From contig JAFIHF010000036.1 of assembly GCA_017848855.1 (NCBI GenBank), positions 30,954-94,953 on the forward strand: a stretch of 64,000 bases of DNA, read 5' to 3'. The notes beneath the pieces were generated by a model. That model searched no databases. It was not told where the DNA came from and saw only the letters and a list, made by a program, of their open reading frames with translations. This DNA is from Rhodanobacter denitrificans (GTDB lineage: Bacteria; Pseudomonadota; Gammaproteobacteria; Xanthomonadales; Rhodanobacteraceae). The position numbers and the translations under genes were made by a program. This document shows, one piece after another, positions 1 to 8,116 of the stretch; the stretch's first letter is position 1; each line of letters begins with the position of its first letter.

Positions 1-1989
1 CCCGGCAAGCCGGCGGCGCAACTCGACTTCTGCTACTTCAGCGGCATGTACCGCAATGTCGCGCTGCGCGTCGGCCATGCCCTGCACATCACCGACCCGG
101 TGCTCGCGGACCGCGTCGCAGGCGGCGGCGTCTTCGTGCGCTGCACGCAGGTTTCGGCACGGCGGGCCGTGCTCGACGTGGCGACGCACGTGCGCAACGA
201 CGGCGGCGACGCCGCCGCGTTCGAACTGCACGCCACGCTGCATGGCGTGGACGGCAAGCTGGTGGCGCGCGCGGAAGCCGGTCGCCAGTCCTGCGCAGCC
301 GGGCAAGGCGTGTCGGTACGGCAGCAGCTCGAAGTCGCGGCGCCCGCGCTGTGGTCGCCGGAATCCCCCGCCCTGCACACGCTCACCGTGCGCGTGCTGC
401 GCGACGGCGGCGTGGTCGACGAAGTGCGGCAGCGCGTCGGCATCCGCTGGCTGGAAACCAATCCGCGCCGCGGCTTCTTCCTCAACGGCCGGCATCGCGT
501 GCCGTGCGGCGCGAATCGCCACCAGGCCTATCCGTATGTCGGCAACGCGTTGTCCGACCAGGCGCAGTACCGCGACGCGAAGCAGCTGAAGGCGGCCGGT
601 TTCGACCTGATCCGGTTGTCGCACTACCCGCAGTCGCCCGCCTTCCTGGATGCCTGCGACGCGCTGGGCATGATGGTGATCGAATGCATTCCCGGCTGGC
701 AGCACTTCACCGACGATGCGGAGTTCCGCGCCGCGGTGGAACGGGACCTGCGCGACACGATCCGCCGCGACCGCAACCACGCCAGCGCCGTGCTGTGGGA
801 GGTCACGCTCAACGAGACCTACGGCCACGACGATTTCTTCCGGCACATGGTCGACGTGGCGCACCAGGAATACCCGGGCAGCCAGATGCTGACCTGCGGC
901 GATGCCGAAGGCCACGACGACGCGCTGATCCGGAGCTACGACGTGCCCTACAGCGGCTGGGACGATGCCACGCACAGCCGCCCCAGCCGCGCACACGGCG
1001 CCAAGAGCCTGCACCGCGAATACGGCGACAACCAGTTCGGCGGCTACAGCCGCTACGGCCGCGGCAGCGGCGAATTCCTGATGCTGGTGCAGGCGTGGAA
1101 CTACCAGACGGCGCTCAACCAGCAGCAGCAACTGCCGTGGACCTGGGGCCAGTGCGCATGGGAGGCGATCGACAACTACCGCGGCATGTCCTCGCAGGTC
1201 GCCAGCTGCGGCGCGCTGGACCTGTTCCGCCTGCCCAAGTTCCTCTATCACTTCTTCCGCAGCCAGCGCCCGCCGGAACTGCGCGATCCGCGCTTCGAAA
1301 GCGGCCCCATGGCGTTCATCGCCAACTACTGGACGGCCAAGTCCGGGCGCGACGTGGTGGTGTTCTCCAACGCCGACGAAGTGGCGCTGCTGGTCAACGG
1401 ACGCGAAGTGCGGCGCCAGAAACCGGACGACGGCCCGGACGTCGCCTTCGGCGACGACAGCGGCTTCGACCTCAACTACTGGCAGCACCAGTCCGGCGCG
1501 CCGCGCGACCAGCGCGCCAGCCACGTGAAGCAGCCGATCTACGGCGGCGGCAACGCCAGGGCGCTGGCGCATCCGCCGTTCACCTTCAAGGACGTGGCTT
1601 TCGAGGCAGGCGAACTGAAGGCCGTCGCATACATCGGCGGGCGCGTCGCGGCCAGCCATGTGCGCAGGACGCCGGGCGAAGCCGCCGCGTTGGTACTGGA
1701 CGTGGACCTGCAAGGCGTGGATCTCGCCGCGGACGGCAGCGACCTGGTGTTCGTGCACGCCACGATCGTCGACGCCCACGGCACCACGGTGCCGGACGCC
1801 GCGCACCCGGTCAGCTTTGCCGTGGATGGCCCCGCCGACCTGATCGGCGACAACCCGCGCATCGCCGAGGCAGGCATCGCTTCGATCCTGCTCCGCTCGC
1901 GCAGGCCGGGCGGGATGATCCGGCTGCGCGCCACGGCGCCGTCGCTGCGTGCGGCGGAGTTCGAGTTGCGACCGCGGAAACCTGGGTGA
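1..1989 (+). CDS. Glycoside hydrolase family 2 protein, 3' part
   Basis: The frame is open from base 1, so the true start and the N-terminal jelly-roll lie outside the window; 662 codons are visible. The order is GH2-like: a sandwich domain with a YRNVALRV stretch near the left edge, an immunoglobulin-like domain, then a TIM barrel with WEVTLNE (candidate acid/base Glu, visible residue 272) and LHREYGD (candidate nucleophile Glu, residue 340). A C-terminal stretch with VVVFSNADEVALLVNG resembles DUF4982, common in GH2 beta-galactosidases. The family hydrolyses beta-galactosides, beta-glucuronides or beta-mannosides; the substrate cannot be read from this fragment. It converges on gdx, with 90 bases between them and no clear terminator. 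Confidence 0.8.
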   Translation, partial: PGKPAAQLDFCYFSGMYRNVALRVGHALHITDPVLADRVAGGGVFVRCTQVSARRAVLDVATHVRNDGGDAAAFELHATLHGVDGKLVARAEAGRQSCAAGQGVSVRQQLEVAAPALWSPESPALHTLTVRVLRDGGVVDEVRQRVGIRWLETNPRRGFFLNGRHRVPCGANRHQAYPYVGNALSDQAQYRDAKQLKAAGFDLIRLSHYPQSPAFLDACDALGMMVIECIPGWQHFTDDAEFRAAVERDLRDTIRRDRNHASAVLWEVTLNETYGHDDFFRHMVDVAHQEYPGSQMLTCGDAEGHDDALIRSYDVPYSGWDDATHSRPSRAHGAKSLHREYGDNQFGGYSRYGRGSGEFLMLVQAWNYQTALNQQQQLPWTWGQCAWEAIDNYRGMSSQVASCGALDLFRLPKFLYHFFRSQRPPELRDPRFESGPMAFIANYWTAKSGRDVVVFSNADEVALLVNGREVRRQKPDDGPDVAFGDDSGFDLNYWQHQSGAPRDQRASHVKQPIYGGGNARALAHPPFTFKDVAFEAGELKAVAYIGGRVAASHVRRTPGEAAALVLDVDLQGVDLAADGSDLVFVHATIVDAHGTTVPDAAHPVSFAVDGPADLIGDNPRIAEAGIASILLRSRRPGGMIRLRATAPSLRAAEFELRPRKPG

Positions 1990-2079
1990 TGCGGAACGCG
2001 ACCGACCGCCAGCGCGTCATCGGCCACCCTGCCTGCGCCCAGGGTTACTGAAGCCGGCACCCTTTCGGGACCGTGTTCT

Positions 2080-2403
2080 TCAGTGCGCCCCGCCGGCCAA
2101 CTTCAATCCCACGATGCCGATCAGAATCAGCGCCACGCAGGCCAGTCGCAGCGGCGTGGCCGGATCGTGGAACAGCACGATGCCCAGGATCACCGCGCCC
2201 ACCGCGCCGATGCCGGTCCACACCGCGTAGGCGGTGCCGATCGGCAGCGATTTCGCGGCCAGCGCCAGCAGCACCACGCTCACCGCCATCGCCGCCAGCG
2301 TGCCCACGCTGGGCCACAGCCGGGTGAAGCCCTCGCTGTATTTCAGGCCGATCGCCCAGCCGATCTCGAACAGGCCGGCAAGCACCAGCAAGACCCAGGG
2401 CAT
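2080..2403 (-). CDS. gdx: Guanidinium exporter Gdx (SugE), SMR family
   Basis: A 107-residue protein with four predicted membrane helices, the usual size for small multidrug resistance proteins. The start [16 protein letters not shown] places the essential SMR glutamate at residue 13, and the [14 protein letters not shown] stretch is typical of the SugE/Gdx subgroup rather than EmrE. Family knowledge: Gdx proteins exchange guanidinium for protons across the inner membrane. The ATG at 2403 is preceded by AAGGAG at good spacing; a longer upstream frame would read through the riboswitch hairpins and is rejected. The guanidine-II riboswitch directly upstream supports the function. Confidence 0.93.
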   Translation of the reverse strand: MPWVLLVLAGLFEIGWAIGLKYSEGFTRLWPSVGTLAAMAVSVVLLALAAKSLPIGTAYAVWTGIGAVGAVILGIVLFHDPATPLRLACVALILIGIVGLKLAGGAH

Positions 2404-2424
2404 GCGGAAACTCCTTGTGAAAAT

Positions 2425-2472
2425 GCAGGGTCGTCCCTGCGGATTCGGGTGCGCGACGGGTCGTCCCGTCGC
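2425..2472 (-). promoter_or_regulatory. Guanidine-II (mini-ykkC) riboswitch
   Basis: Read on the minus strand there are two perfect hairpins. The first has an 8-bp stem (GCGACGGG/CCCGTCGC, 2472-2453) and the second a 6-bp stem (GCAGGG/CCCTGC, 2440-2425). Each is closed by the tetraloop ACGA, and 12 nt separate them. Two hairpins with ACGR loops just upstream of a Shine-Dalgarno sequence define the guanidine-II class. The second hairpin ends about 10 nt before the AAGGAG of gdx, consistent with translational control by guanidine. Confidence 0.95.
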
Positions 2473-2482
2473 GGCGGAAGTT

Positions 2483-2749
2483 TCAGCTTCCGCGCGTCTC
2501 GCGCCGCCGCTGCACACCGTGCACGATGCCGTAGATGCCGATCAGCAGCCACGCCAGCTGCATGATGAAGGCGGGCCAGTTGAAGCTGCCGAACAGCAGC
2601 GACAGCATCACGCCCAAGGCGCCGAGGATGTTCATCAGCTGGTAGGTCAGCCCGTTGCCGTGCAGCTTGTGGGCCTGCAGCAGGAAGAACGCCAGCAGCA
2701 CCAGCAGCACGCCGATGTAACCGGCCCAGTCGTGCCAGTAGAAAGTCAT
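2483..2749 (-). CDS. Small inner-membrane protein, CBU_0592-like
   Basis: An 88-residue hydrophobic protein with three predicted helices (about residues 9-27, 36-57 and 59-79) and a basic tail RRRETRGS. It resembles the uncharacterised CBU_0592-type or SemiSWEET-like small membrane proteins; no function is claimed. The ATG overlaps the rlmB stop (ATGA), so it is translationally coupled as the last gene of rnr-rlmB-this gene. The stop lies 10 bases before the guanidine-II riboswitch of gdx, so gdx may also receive read-through from this operon. Confidence 0.75.
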   Translation of the reverse strand: MTFYWHDWAGYIGVLLVLLAFFLLQAHKLHGNGLTYQLMNILGALGVMLSLLFGSFNWPAFIMQLAWLLIGIYGIVHGVQRRRETRGS

Positions 2750-3492
2750 CGCAGTCCGCTCCGTTGGCGCAGCGCCTCGAACAGCACGATGCCGGTCGCC
2801 ACGGACACGTTGAGGCTTTCCATCGCGCCCGGCATCGGGATTTTCGCCGTGAAATCGCAGGTCTCGCGGGTGAGCCGGCGCAGGCCCTCGCCCTCGCTGC
2901 CCATCACCAGCGCCACCGGCCCCTTGAGGTCGATGGCGTAGATCGACTGCTCGGTATCGCCGGCGAGGCCGGTGATCCACACGCCGGCGTCCTTCAGCAC
3001 GCGCAGCGTGCGCGCGAGGTTGGTCACCGCGATCAGCGGCACGCGGTCGGCGCCGCCGGCCGAGGCGCGGCGCACCACCGGCGTCAGGCCCACCGCGCGA
3101 TCCTTGGGCACGATCACCGCCGTCGCGTTCGCCGCCGCCGCGCTGCGCAGGCAGGCACCGAGGTTGTGCGGATCGGTGACGCCGTCCAGCACCAGCACCA
3201 GCGCCGCGCCGCCGGCCTGCTCCAGCAGCGCCGGCAGGTCGCCTTCCGTCGCCAGCGCCGGCGCTTCGTACAAGGCCGCCACGCCCTGGTGGCGCGCTTC
3301 GCCGGCGAGCTTGTCCAGCTGTTCGCGTGGGCGATGGTGCACCGGGATCTTCAGCGCCTTCGCGCGCTCGGCCAGCTCGTGCACGCGTGCGTTGCGCTGG
3401 CCGTGCTCGACCAGCAGCTCGCGCACGCGCGCGGCGTCGTTGTTCAGGGCGCCATCGACCGGGTTGATGCCGACGATCCAGTGTTCGCTCAT
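2746..3492 (-). CDS. rlmB: 23S rRNA (guanosine-2251-2'-O)-methyltransferase RlmB
   Basis: A 248-residue SpoU-family (SPOUT) methyltransferase of normal length. The N-terminal substrate-binding domain is followed by the three SpoU motifs: NLGACLRSA from residue 110, VMGSEGEGL at 196-204 and IPMPGAMESLNVSVA at 218-232, which form the knotted SAM site. RlmB methylates the ribose of G2251 in the peptidyl-transferase P loop. The start overlaps the end of rnr by 4 bases (ATGA), the usual rnr-rlmB arrangement of gammaproteobacteria. Confidence 0.96.
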   Translation of the reverse strand: MSEHWIVGINPVDGALNNDAARVRELLVEHGQRNARVHELAERAKALKIPVHHRPREQLDKLAGEARHQGVAALYEAPALATEGDLPALLEQAGGAALVLVLDGVTDPHNLGACLRSAAAANATAVIVPKDRAVGLTPVVRRASAGGADRVPLIAVTNLARTLRVLKDAGVWITGLAGDTEQSIYAIDLKGPVALVMGSEGEGLRRLTRETCDFTAKIPMPGAMESLNVSVATGIVLFEALRQRSGLR

Positions 3493-6101
3493 TGCCTGCC
3501 TTTCGGTTTCGGTTTGCGCGCGGCGGTCTTCTTCGCCGCGCGCGGCGCCTTCGCGGCGGCCTTGCGCGGCGGTTCGCCGCCCTGCTTCGCCGCCTTTTTC
3601 GCGGCCGGCCGGGACGGATGCGCCGCGGCGGGTGGCGGATTATCGCGCGGCGGCGGCACGGTGGGCGACAATGGCTGCTCGCGCCGGCCGAACATGCGGC
3701 CGATCGCCTGCGCCGCCTTGCCGACCATGCCCGGCGTCTTGCCGGCAGGCAGCGAGTAGCGTTCGCCCGCCGCCGCGTAGTCGTAGGCTTTGCCGGCACG
3801 CGGCGGCGCCGTGATGGTGGCGGCGCGCGGCGCCACCAGCCGGAAATCGATCTTGCGATCCTCCAGGCTGGCGCGCAGCACCTGCACGCGCACGTGGTCG
3901 CCCAGCCGATACTGCGCGCCGCTGCGCTCGCCCTTCAGCAGGTGGCGCTGCGGATCGAAGTGGTAGTAGTCGTTGCTGAGCTGGCTGATGTGCACCAGGC
4001 CGGAGACCTTGGACTCGTCCAGTTCCACGAACAGGCCGAACGAGGTGACGCCGGTGACCAGGCCGTCGAACTCCTCGCCCACGTGCTTGGCCATCCACGC
4101 GCACTTGTAGCGCTCGTCCACGTCGCGCTCGGCCTCCTCGGCGCGGCGCTCGCGCTGCGAGCAGTGCACCGCCATCGTGGCCATCTGCGCCGGCGTGTAC
4201 TCGTAGCCGGTCGGCTTGCCGCCGCCGAGCGCATAGCGGATCGCGCGATGCACCAACAGGTCCGGATAGCGCCGGATCGGCGAGGTGAAGTGCGCGTAGG
4301 CCGAAAGCGCGAGGCCGAAGTGGCCGCGGTTGTCCGGCTGGTAGGCCGCCATGCTCTGCGCGCGCAGCAGCACGCTCTGGATCAGCTCGCGCTCGGGCCG
4401 CTCGGCGACCAGGCGCAGCACGTCGGAGAAGTCCGCCGGCGTCACCTCCTCCACCGGCGGCATGCGCAGCTTGAATTCGCGCAGGAACTGCTGCAGGTCC
4501 TCGTACTTCTCCGCCGGTGGCGGCTCGTGCGCGCGGAACAGCGCGGGGATCTTCTTTTTTTCGAGGAACAGCGCCGCCTGCACGTTGGCGGCGATCATGC
4601 ACTCCTCGATCAGCTTGTGCGCGTCGTTGCGCTCAGTGGCGCCGGCCGAGATCACCTCGCCGCGCTGGTCGAGGCGGAACTTCACCTCCGGCGTCTCGAA
4701 GTCGATCGCGCCGCGTTGCCGGCGCTGCGCCGCCATCGCCTTGTACAGCGCGTGCAGGTTCTCCAGCTGCGGCAGCACGTCGCGCACCGCGTCCAGCGCA
4801 CCGGCCTCGCGCAGGCCCACCGCCTGCCACACCTGGTCGTAGGTGAGCCGCGCGTGCGAGCGCATCACCGCGGGGTAGAACTTCGACTTCGCCACCGCGC
4901 CGTCGGCGCCGACCACCATGTCGCAGACCATGCACAGCCGGTCCACCTTGGGGTTCAGCGAGCAGATGCCGTTGGACAGCGTCTCCGGCAGCATCGGCAC
5001 CACGAAGCCGGGGAAATAGGTGGAGGTGCTGCGCTCGAACGCCTCCTTGTCCAGCGCGCTGCCCACCGGCACGTAGTGCGACACGTCGGCGATCGCGACC
5101 ACCAGCCGCCAGCCGCCGCCGCGCCGCGGCTCGGCGTACACCGCGTCGTCGAAGTCGCGCGCGTCGGCGCCGTCGATAGTGACCAGCGGCAGCTTGCGCA
5201 GGTCGACCCGGCCTTCGTGCTCGGCCGCGGCGACCACCGGCTCCACCTCCGCCGCCTCACGCAGCACGCCCTTCGGCCAGGCGTGCGGCAGGTCGTGGCT
5301 GGCGATCGCCATCTCGATCAAGAGCGAAGGCTGCAGGCGTTCGCCCAGCACCGCGCGGATCGCGCCCAGCGGGCCGCGGTGCGGCGTGGGCGGATCGGTG
5401 ATCTCGGCCACCACGATCTGGCCGGCGCGCGCGCCTTGCGTCTCGCCGGGCGGAATCATCACGTCCTGGTGCAGGCGGCGGTCATCCGGCGCCACCAAGG
5501 TCACGCCGTTCTCCACCACCACCCGGCCTACCAGCCGCGGCGAGCGCCGCTGCAGCACTTCGGCGATCGCGCCCTGCCGGCGGCCGCGGCGATCCACGCC
5601 CACCACGCTGGCCAGCACGCGGTCGCCGTGCAGCACGCTGCGCATCTGCTGCGGCGAGAGGTACAGGTCCTCGCCGCCCTCGTCGGGGCGCAGGAAGCCG
5701 TAGCCCTCCGCGTTCGCCAGCACCACGCCGGGAATCAGGTCGAGCTTCTGCACCGGCGCATAGCCGCCGCGCCGGCCCAGCAGCAGCTGGCCGTCGCGCA
5801 CCATCGCGCCGAGGCGCTTGTGCAGGGCATGGAGGTCGCTGGCATCGTGCAGGTCCAGCGCCTCGGCGATGCGTGCCTCGGTCAGCAGCTCGCCGCGTTC
5901 CGCCAGCAGCGCGAGGATCGCCTCGCGACTGGGGATCGGCCGCTCGTAGCGCTGCGCCTCGCGCTCGGCCTGCGGATCGCGCACGGCCGCGGCGCGCTTG
6001 CGCTGGCCCTCGGCCGCAGCCGCATGCTTGCGCGAAGCCGGGGTCTTGCGGGCAGGTGCGCGCGAGTCCGCGCGCTTGCCGTCCTTGTTTTTCTTGGTCA
6101 C
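3489..6101 (-). CDS. rnr: Ribonuclease R
   Basis: An 870-residue RNase II-family 3'-5' exoribonuclease that degrades structured RNA. The order is a basic N-terminus, a winged-helix region (about 55-115), cold-shock domains, the RNB catalytic domain with metal-binding DGADARDFDD at 310-319, a C-terminal S1 domain (about 650-735, GLVTGVTSFGLFVELDE) and a long Lys/Ala/Arg-rich tail typical of RNase R. The ATG at 6101 has only weak complementarity to 16S rRNA. The gene heads the rnr-rlmB-membrane protein operon and diverges from tRNA-Leu. Confidence 0.96.
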   Translation of the reverse strand: MTKKNKDGKRADSRAPARKTPASRKHAAAAEGQRKRAAAVRDPQAEREAQRYERPIPSREAILALLAERGELLTEARIAEALDLHDASDLHALHKRLGAMVRDGQLLLGRRGGYAPVQKLDLIPGVVLANAEGYGFLRPDEGGEDLYLSPQQMRSVLHGDRVLASVVGVDRRGRRQGAIAEVLQRRSPRLVGRVVVENGVTLVAPDDRRLHQDVMIPPGETQGARAGQIVVAEITDPPTPHRGPLGAIRAVLGERLQPSLLIEMAIASHDLPHAWPKGVLREAAEVEPVVAAAEHEGRVDLRKLPLVTIDGADARDFDDAVYAEPRRGGGWRLVVAIADVSHYVPVGSALDKEAFERSTSTYFPGFVVPMLPETLSNGICSLNPKVDRLCMVCDMVVGADGAVAKSKFYPAVMRSHARLTYDQVWQAVGLREAGALDAVRDVLPQLENLHALYKAMAAQRRQRGAIDFETPEVKFRLDQRGEVISAGATERNDAHKLIEECMIAANVQAALFLEKKKIPALFRAHEPPPAEKYEDLQQFLREFKLRMPPVEEVTPADFSDVLRLVAERPERELIQSVLLRAQSMAAYQPDNRGHFGLALSAYAHFTSPIRRYPDLLVHRAIRYALGGGKPTGYEYTPAQMATMAVHCSQRERRAEEAERDVDERYKCAWMAKHVGEEFDGLVTGVTSFGLFVELDESKVSGLVHISQLSNDYYHFDPQRHLLKGERSGAQYRLGDHVRVQVLRASLEDRKIDFRLVAPRAATITAPPRAGKAYDYAAAGERYSLPAGKTPGMVGKAAQAIGRMFGRREQPLSPTVPPPRDNPPPAAAHPSRPAAKKAAKQGGEPPRKAAAKAPRAAKKTAARKPKPKGRQ

Positions 6102-6158
6102 GAAATTGCCTTGTGTGGATGGCCGCGCCGCGCACGGTGCAGCCTGATGGATGGGGCC

Positions 6159-6199
6159 GTCAACAAAGTGTTGACAGAACCCGGAGCGATCCCTAATCT
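6159..6199 (+). promoter_or_regulatory. Promoter of tRNA-Leu with overlapping palindrome
   Basis: TTGACA at 6171-6176 and TAATCT at 6194-6199 are separated by 17 bases, followed by a GC-rich discriminator as expected for a stringently controlled stable RNA. A perfect inverted repeat, GTCAACA-AAG-TGTTGAC at 6159-6175, overlaps the -35 element and could be an operator. Confidence 0.85.
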
Positions 6200-6237
6200 A
6201 CGCGGCTCACGCAGCCCGAACGGCTCGCGCGACACCT

Positions 6238-6322
<85 letters not shown>

Positions 6323-6331
6323 ATTGTAGAC

Positions 6332-6364
6332 GAAGCCCGCCGCAAGGCGGGCTTCTTCGTTTTT
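6332..6364 (+). terminator. Rho-independent terminator of tRNA-Leu
   Basis: A 10-bp perfect stem (GAAGCCCGCC/GGCGGGCTTC) with a GCAA loop is followed by TTCGTTTTT. It starts 9 bases after the tRNA CCA end. Confidence 0.93.
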
Positions 6365-6398
6365 GGTGGTCGCGGTTTCTCCCAATTCTTGGACTTTT

Positions 6399-6435
6399 GT
6401 GTACACGGTTGTGTACATAGAGCGCTCGTGTACAC
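6399..6435. repeat. Three GTGTACAY repeats next to tRNA-Leu
   Basis: GTGTACAC (6399-6406), GTGTACAT (6411-6418) and GTGTACAC (6428-6435) lie between the tRNA terminator and the integrase relic. They may be arm-type or att-proximal sites of a lost integrative element; this is inference from position. Confidence 0.4.
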
Positions 6436-6442
6436 CCACGCA

Positions 6443-6520
6443 GGGGCCGAGTGGGCAGAGTTCAATTTGGCGTGCGGTGAGTGGAAGCTTTCCGCCGAGC
6501 GGATGAAGACACGCCATCCT
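6443..6520 (+). pseudogene. Relic of a P4-type tyrosine integrase
   Basis: Twenty-six codons translate to a stretch containing AEWAEFNL, then GEWKLSAERMKTRHP. This matches the conserved integrase core that usually reads W-S-E-I-D-L...EWRIPAERMKMRRPH. Nothing integrase-like precedes it (tRNA-Leu and its terminator are there) and the frame loses similarity right after the HP. The catalytic Arg/His boxes and Tyr are gone, so it cannot be active. Its place 120 bases from tRNA-Leu and next to an AbiE pair marks an old tRNA-targeted island. The match is from memory of the family, not an alignment. Confidence 0.65.
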
Positions 6521-6544
6521 CTCGAACCAGCGTTATCGCCCAAG

Positions 6545-7411
6545 TCATCGAGCGATGCGATCCACTGCGGGCATCAGGATCGACCGCAAGCGACCCACGA
6601 CCTCGTTCAGGGGTTCGAGCGCCAACCCGTTCTTCTTCAGGAACGCCTGCCATAGCGCCCGCCGGGACGGATCCTGCGCGAATTCGTCCGTGAGCCCGAT
6701 CGGCAACTCCACCGGCACGGCCATGCCCCGGCGCCCGAACGTGGCCTGGATCGCCTCGGCAAGCAAGTCGGCGTCGAAGGTTTCGCGTTCCAGCAGTACC
6801 GACAGGTCGAAATAGTCCTTGAGCCGGCTGTTCGCCATGCCCAGCAGCGCGATGGCGTGAAGCTTCTCCGCGACGACGGTGTAGGTGGGATAGGCGCGCA
6901 GTCGCGGCGCGGGCAAATCCTCCAGCAGTACGGGATAGACCGCATCCACGGGACCGGGAACCACGGCATCGCCGAAGCCGACATCGATCTGCGTCTTGCA
7001 CCATGCCCTGGCCAGTTCGGCCACGACGACCACGCGGACGCCACCGTAGCCCGCTTCCTTGCGGATCGGCTCGACCGTGACCGAAGCAGGATCGAACACG
7101 ATGCCGTCGTTCCCCGCGATGGCGGCGATCTCGCGGAAGACCTGTGCGACCGAATCGAGGTCGCTTGCGCCGAAGCCCAGCAGGTCGACGTCGCGCGTGG
7201 CTCGATGCGGCAGGTCGTACCAGAGCGTGAACAGCAACGCTCCCTTGAGCAGGAAGCGATCCGCATGCGGCGACTGGGTCAAGCGATAGAGGATGCGCTC
7301 CAGCGCAAAACGCACCAGCACCTGCTGGAATTCGGAACCCTGCGCCTTCGCCACGTTGAGCAGGCGCGCACGAACCGACGCGGCAAGGTTCGTCGAACCG
7401 CCCGACCTCAC
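6545..7411 (-). CDS. AbiEii-family nucleotidyltransferase toxin
   Basis: A 288-residue protein of the AbiEii/AbiGii family. I start it at the GTG at 7411, which overlaps the antitoxin stop as GTGA; a longer frame would run far into the antitoxin. The nucleotidyltransferase signature is present: LLKGALL at about 54-60, then RATRDVDL with candidate metal-binding Asp74 and Asp76. VVAEKLHAI and SRLKDYFDL follow in the expected order of AbiE motifs III and IV. In characterised systems the toxin is bacteriostatic and countered by AbiEi; some homologues modify tRNA ends. It is the distal gene of a two-gene operon on a tRNA-linked island, and may act in phage defence. Confidence 0.88.
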   Translation of the reverse strand: MRSGGSTNLAASVRARLLNVAKAQGSEFQQVLVRFALERILYRLTQSPHADRFLLKGALLFTLWYDLPHRATRDVDLLGFGASDLDSVAQVFREIAAIAGNDGIVFDPASVTVEPIRKEAGYGGVRVVVVAELARAWCKTQIDVGFGDAVVPGPVDAVYPVLLEDLPAPRLRAYPTYTVVAEKLHAIALLGMANSRLKDYFDLSVLLERETFDADLLAEAIQATFGRRGMAVPVELPIGLTDEFAQDPSRRALWQAFLKKNGLALEPLNEVVGRLRSILMPAVDRIAR

Positions 7412-8010
7412 GCGACGGCTTCCAGGTAGGGGCGCATCACGTTGGCCACGCGGCAAATCCTCGCGTAGCGCCAAATCTCATCCATCGCGGCCTTGTGGCT
7501 GGTCCGAGCCTCCTTCAGCGCTTCCAGCGCCACGTCCAGCCCGATCTTGTTGCGATGCTTGAAGCAGTCGGCCACGGTCTTGGCGATGCCGTACACCCGC
7601 AGCGTCACGCCATCGCGCTCGACGGTCTCGATCCCTGCCGTGTAGGCATCGCCCGTGAACTGCACCATCCTGATCGGCGGATAGTCGATGCGCGGCGCGT
7701 GGCTACCGCGGGGCATGGCGATCCACACCTGCCGGGGAAGCTGGGTGGTGAGTTCATGGAACTGCAGCGCGGTGAGCAGGCAGAACACGGCCTGCGGAGC
7801 CCTGGTCGCCACCGCGGCGAGGCTTTCGTGCTCCGAGCCTTGGCCCGGCAGGCGATAGAGGCCACGCCCTACCCTCTCCAGCTGCCCCGTCGCCGCCATC
7901 CGGGTCAGGACGACCCGCGGCACCTGGATGGCATCCAGATCGCTGGCGCGCAGCAGGCCCTGCCGGCTGGCCAGTTCGAGGACACGCTGGGCTTGGGTCG
8001 CCGGAAGCAT
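7408..8010 (-). CDS. AbiEi-family antitoxin and transcriptional repressor
   Basis: A 200-residue protein beginning with a winged-helix region (QRVLELASRQGLLRASDLDA ... RVGRGLYRLPG), followed by the AbiEi core with LTALQFHELTTQLP, VWIAMPRG and VYGIAKTVADCFKHRNKIG. The last is the characteristic C-terminal motif. AbiEi proteins neutralise the toxin and repress their own operon by binding inverted repeats with the winged helix; such a repeat lies upstream at 8023-8068. No strong Shine-Dalgarno sequence precedes the ATG. The toxin GTG overlaps the stop. Confidence 0.9.
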   Translation of the reverse strand: MLPATQAQRVLELASRQGLLRASDLDAIQVPRVVLTRMAATGQLERVGRGLYRLPGQGSEHESLAAVATRAPQAVFCLLTALQFHELTTQLPRQVWIAMPRGSHAPRIDYPPIRMVQFTGDAYTAGIETVERDGVTLRVYGIAKTVADCFKHRNKIGLDVALEALKEARTSHKAAMDEIWRYARICRVANVMRPYLEAVA

Positions 8011-8022
8011 GGCGCCAAGCTT

Positions 8023-8068
8023 GTTCCATTATTTCGTTAGATGCAAATAAAAGTAGAAATAAAGGAAC
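8023..8068 (-). promoter_or_regulatory. Inverted-repeat operator of the AbiE operon
   Basis: GTTCCATTATTTC (8023-8035) and GAAATAAAGGAAC (8056-8068) are inverted copies matching at 12 of 13 positions, separated by 20 AT-rich bases. They lie 13 to 58 bases upstream of the antitoxin start, where AbiEi autoregulation is expected. The AT richness also marks this as the likely promoter. Confidence 0.75.
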
Positions 8069-8116
8069 ATCAGCTCAGGTCGCCATGCCGCGCTTCGACG
8101 CGCGGATCTCCGCCGC

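Noticed and set aside
2404-2517. A 38-residue N-terminal extension of Gdx
   Set aside because: It would translate through the guanidine-II hairpins, and the ATG at 2403 has AAGGAG and gives the normal family length.
6323-8116. A second copy of the tRNA-Leu 3' end that would mark attR
   Set aside because: I looked for the T-arm and acceptor sequence to the right of the AbiE genes and did not find it, so island borders are not defined.
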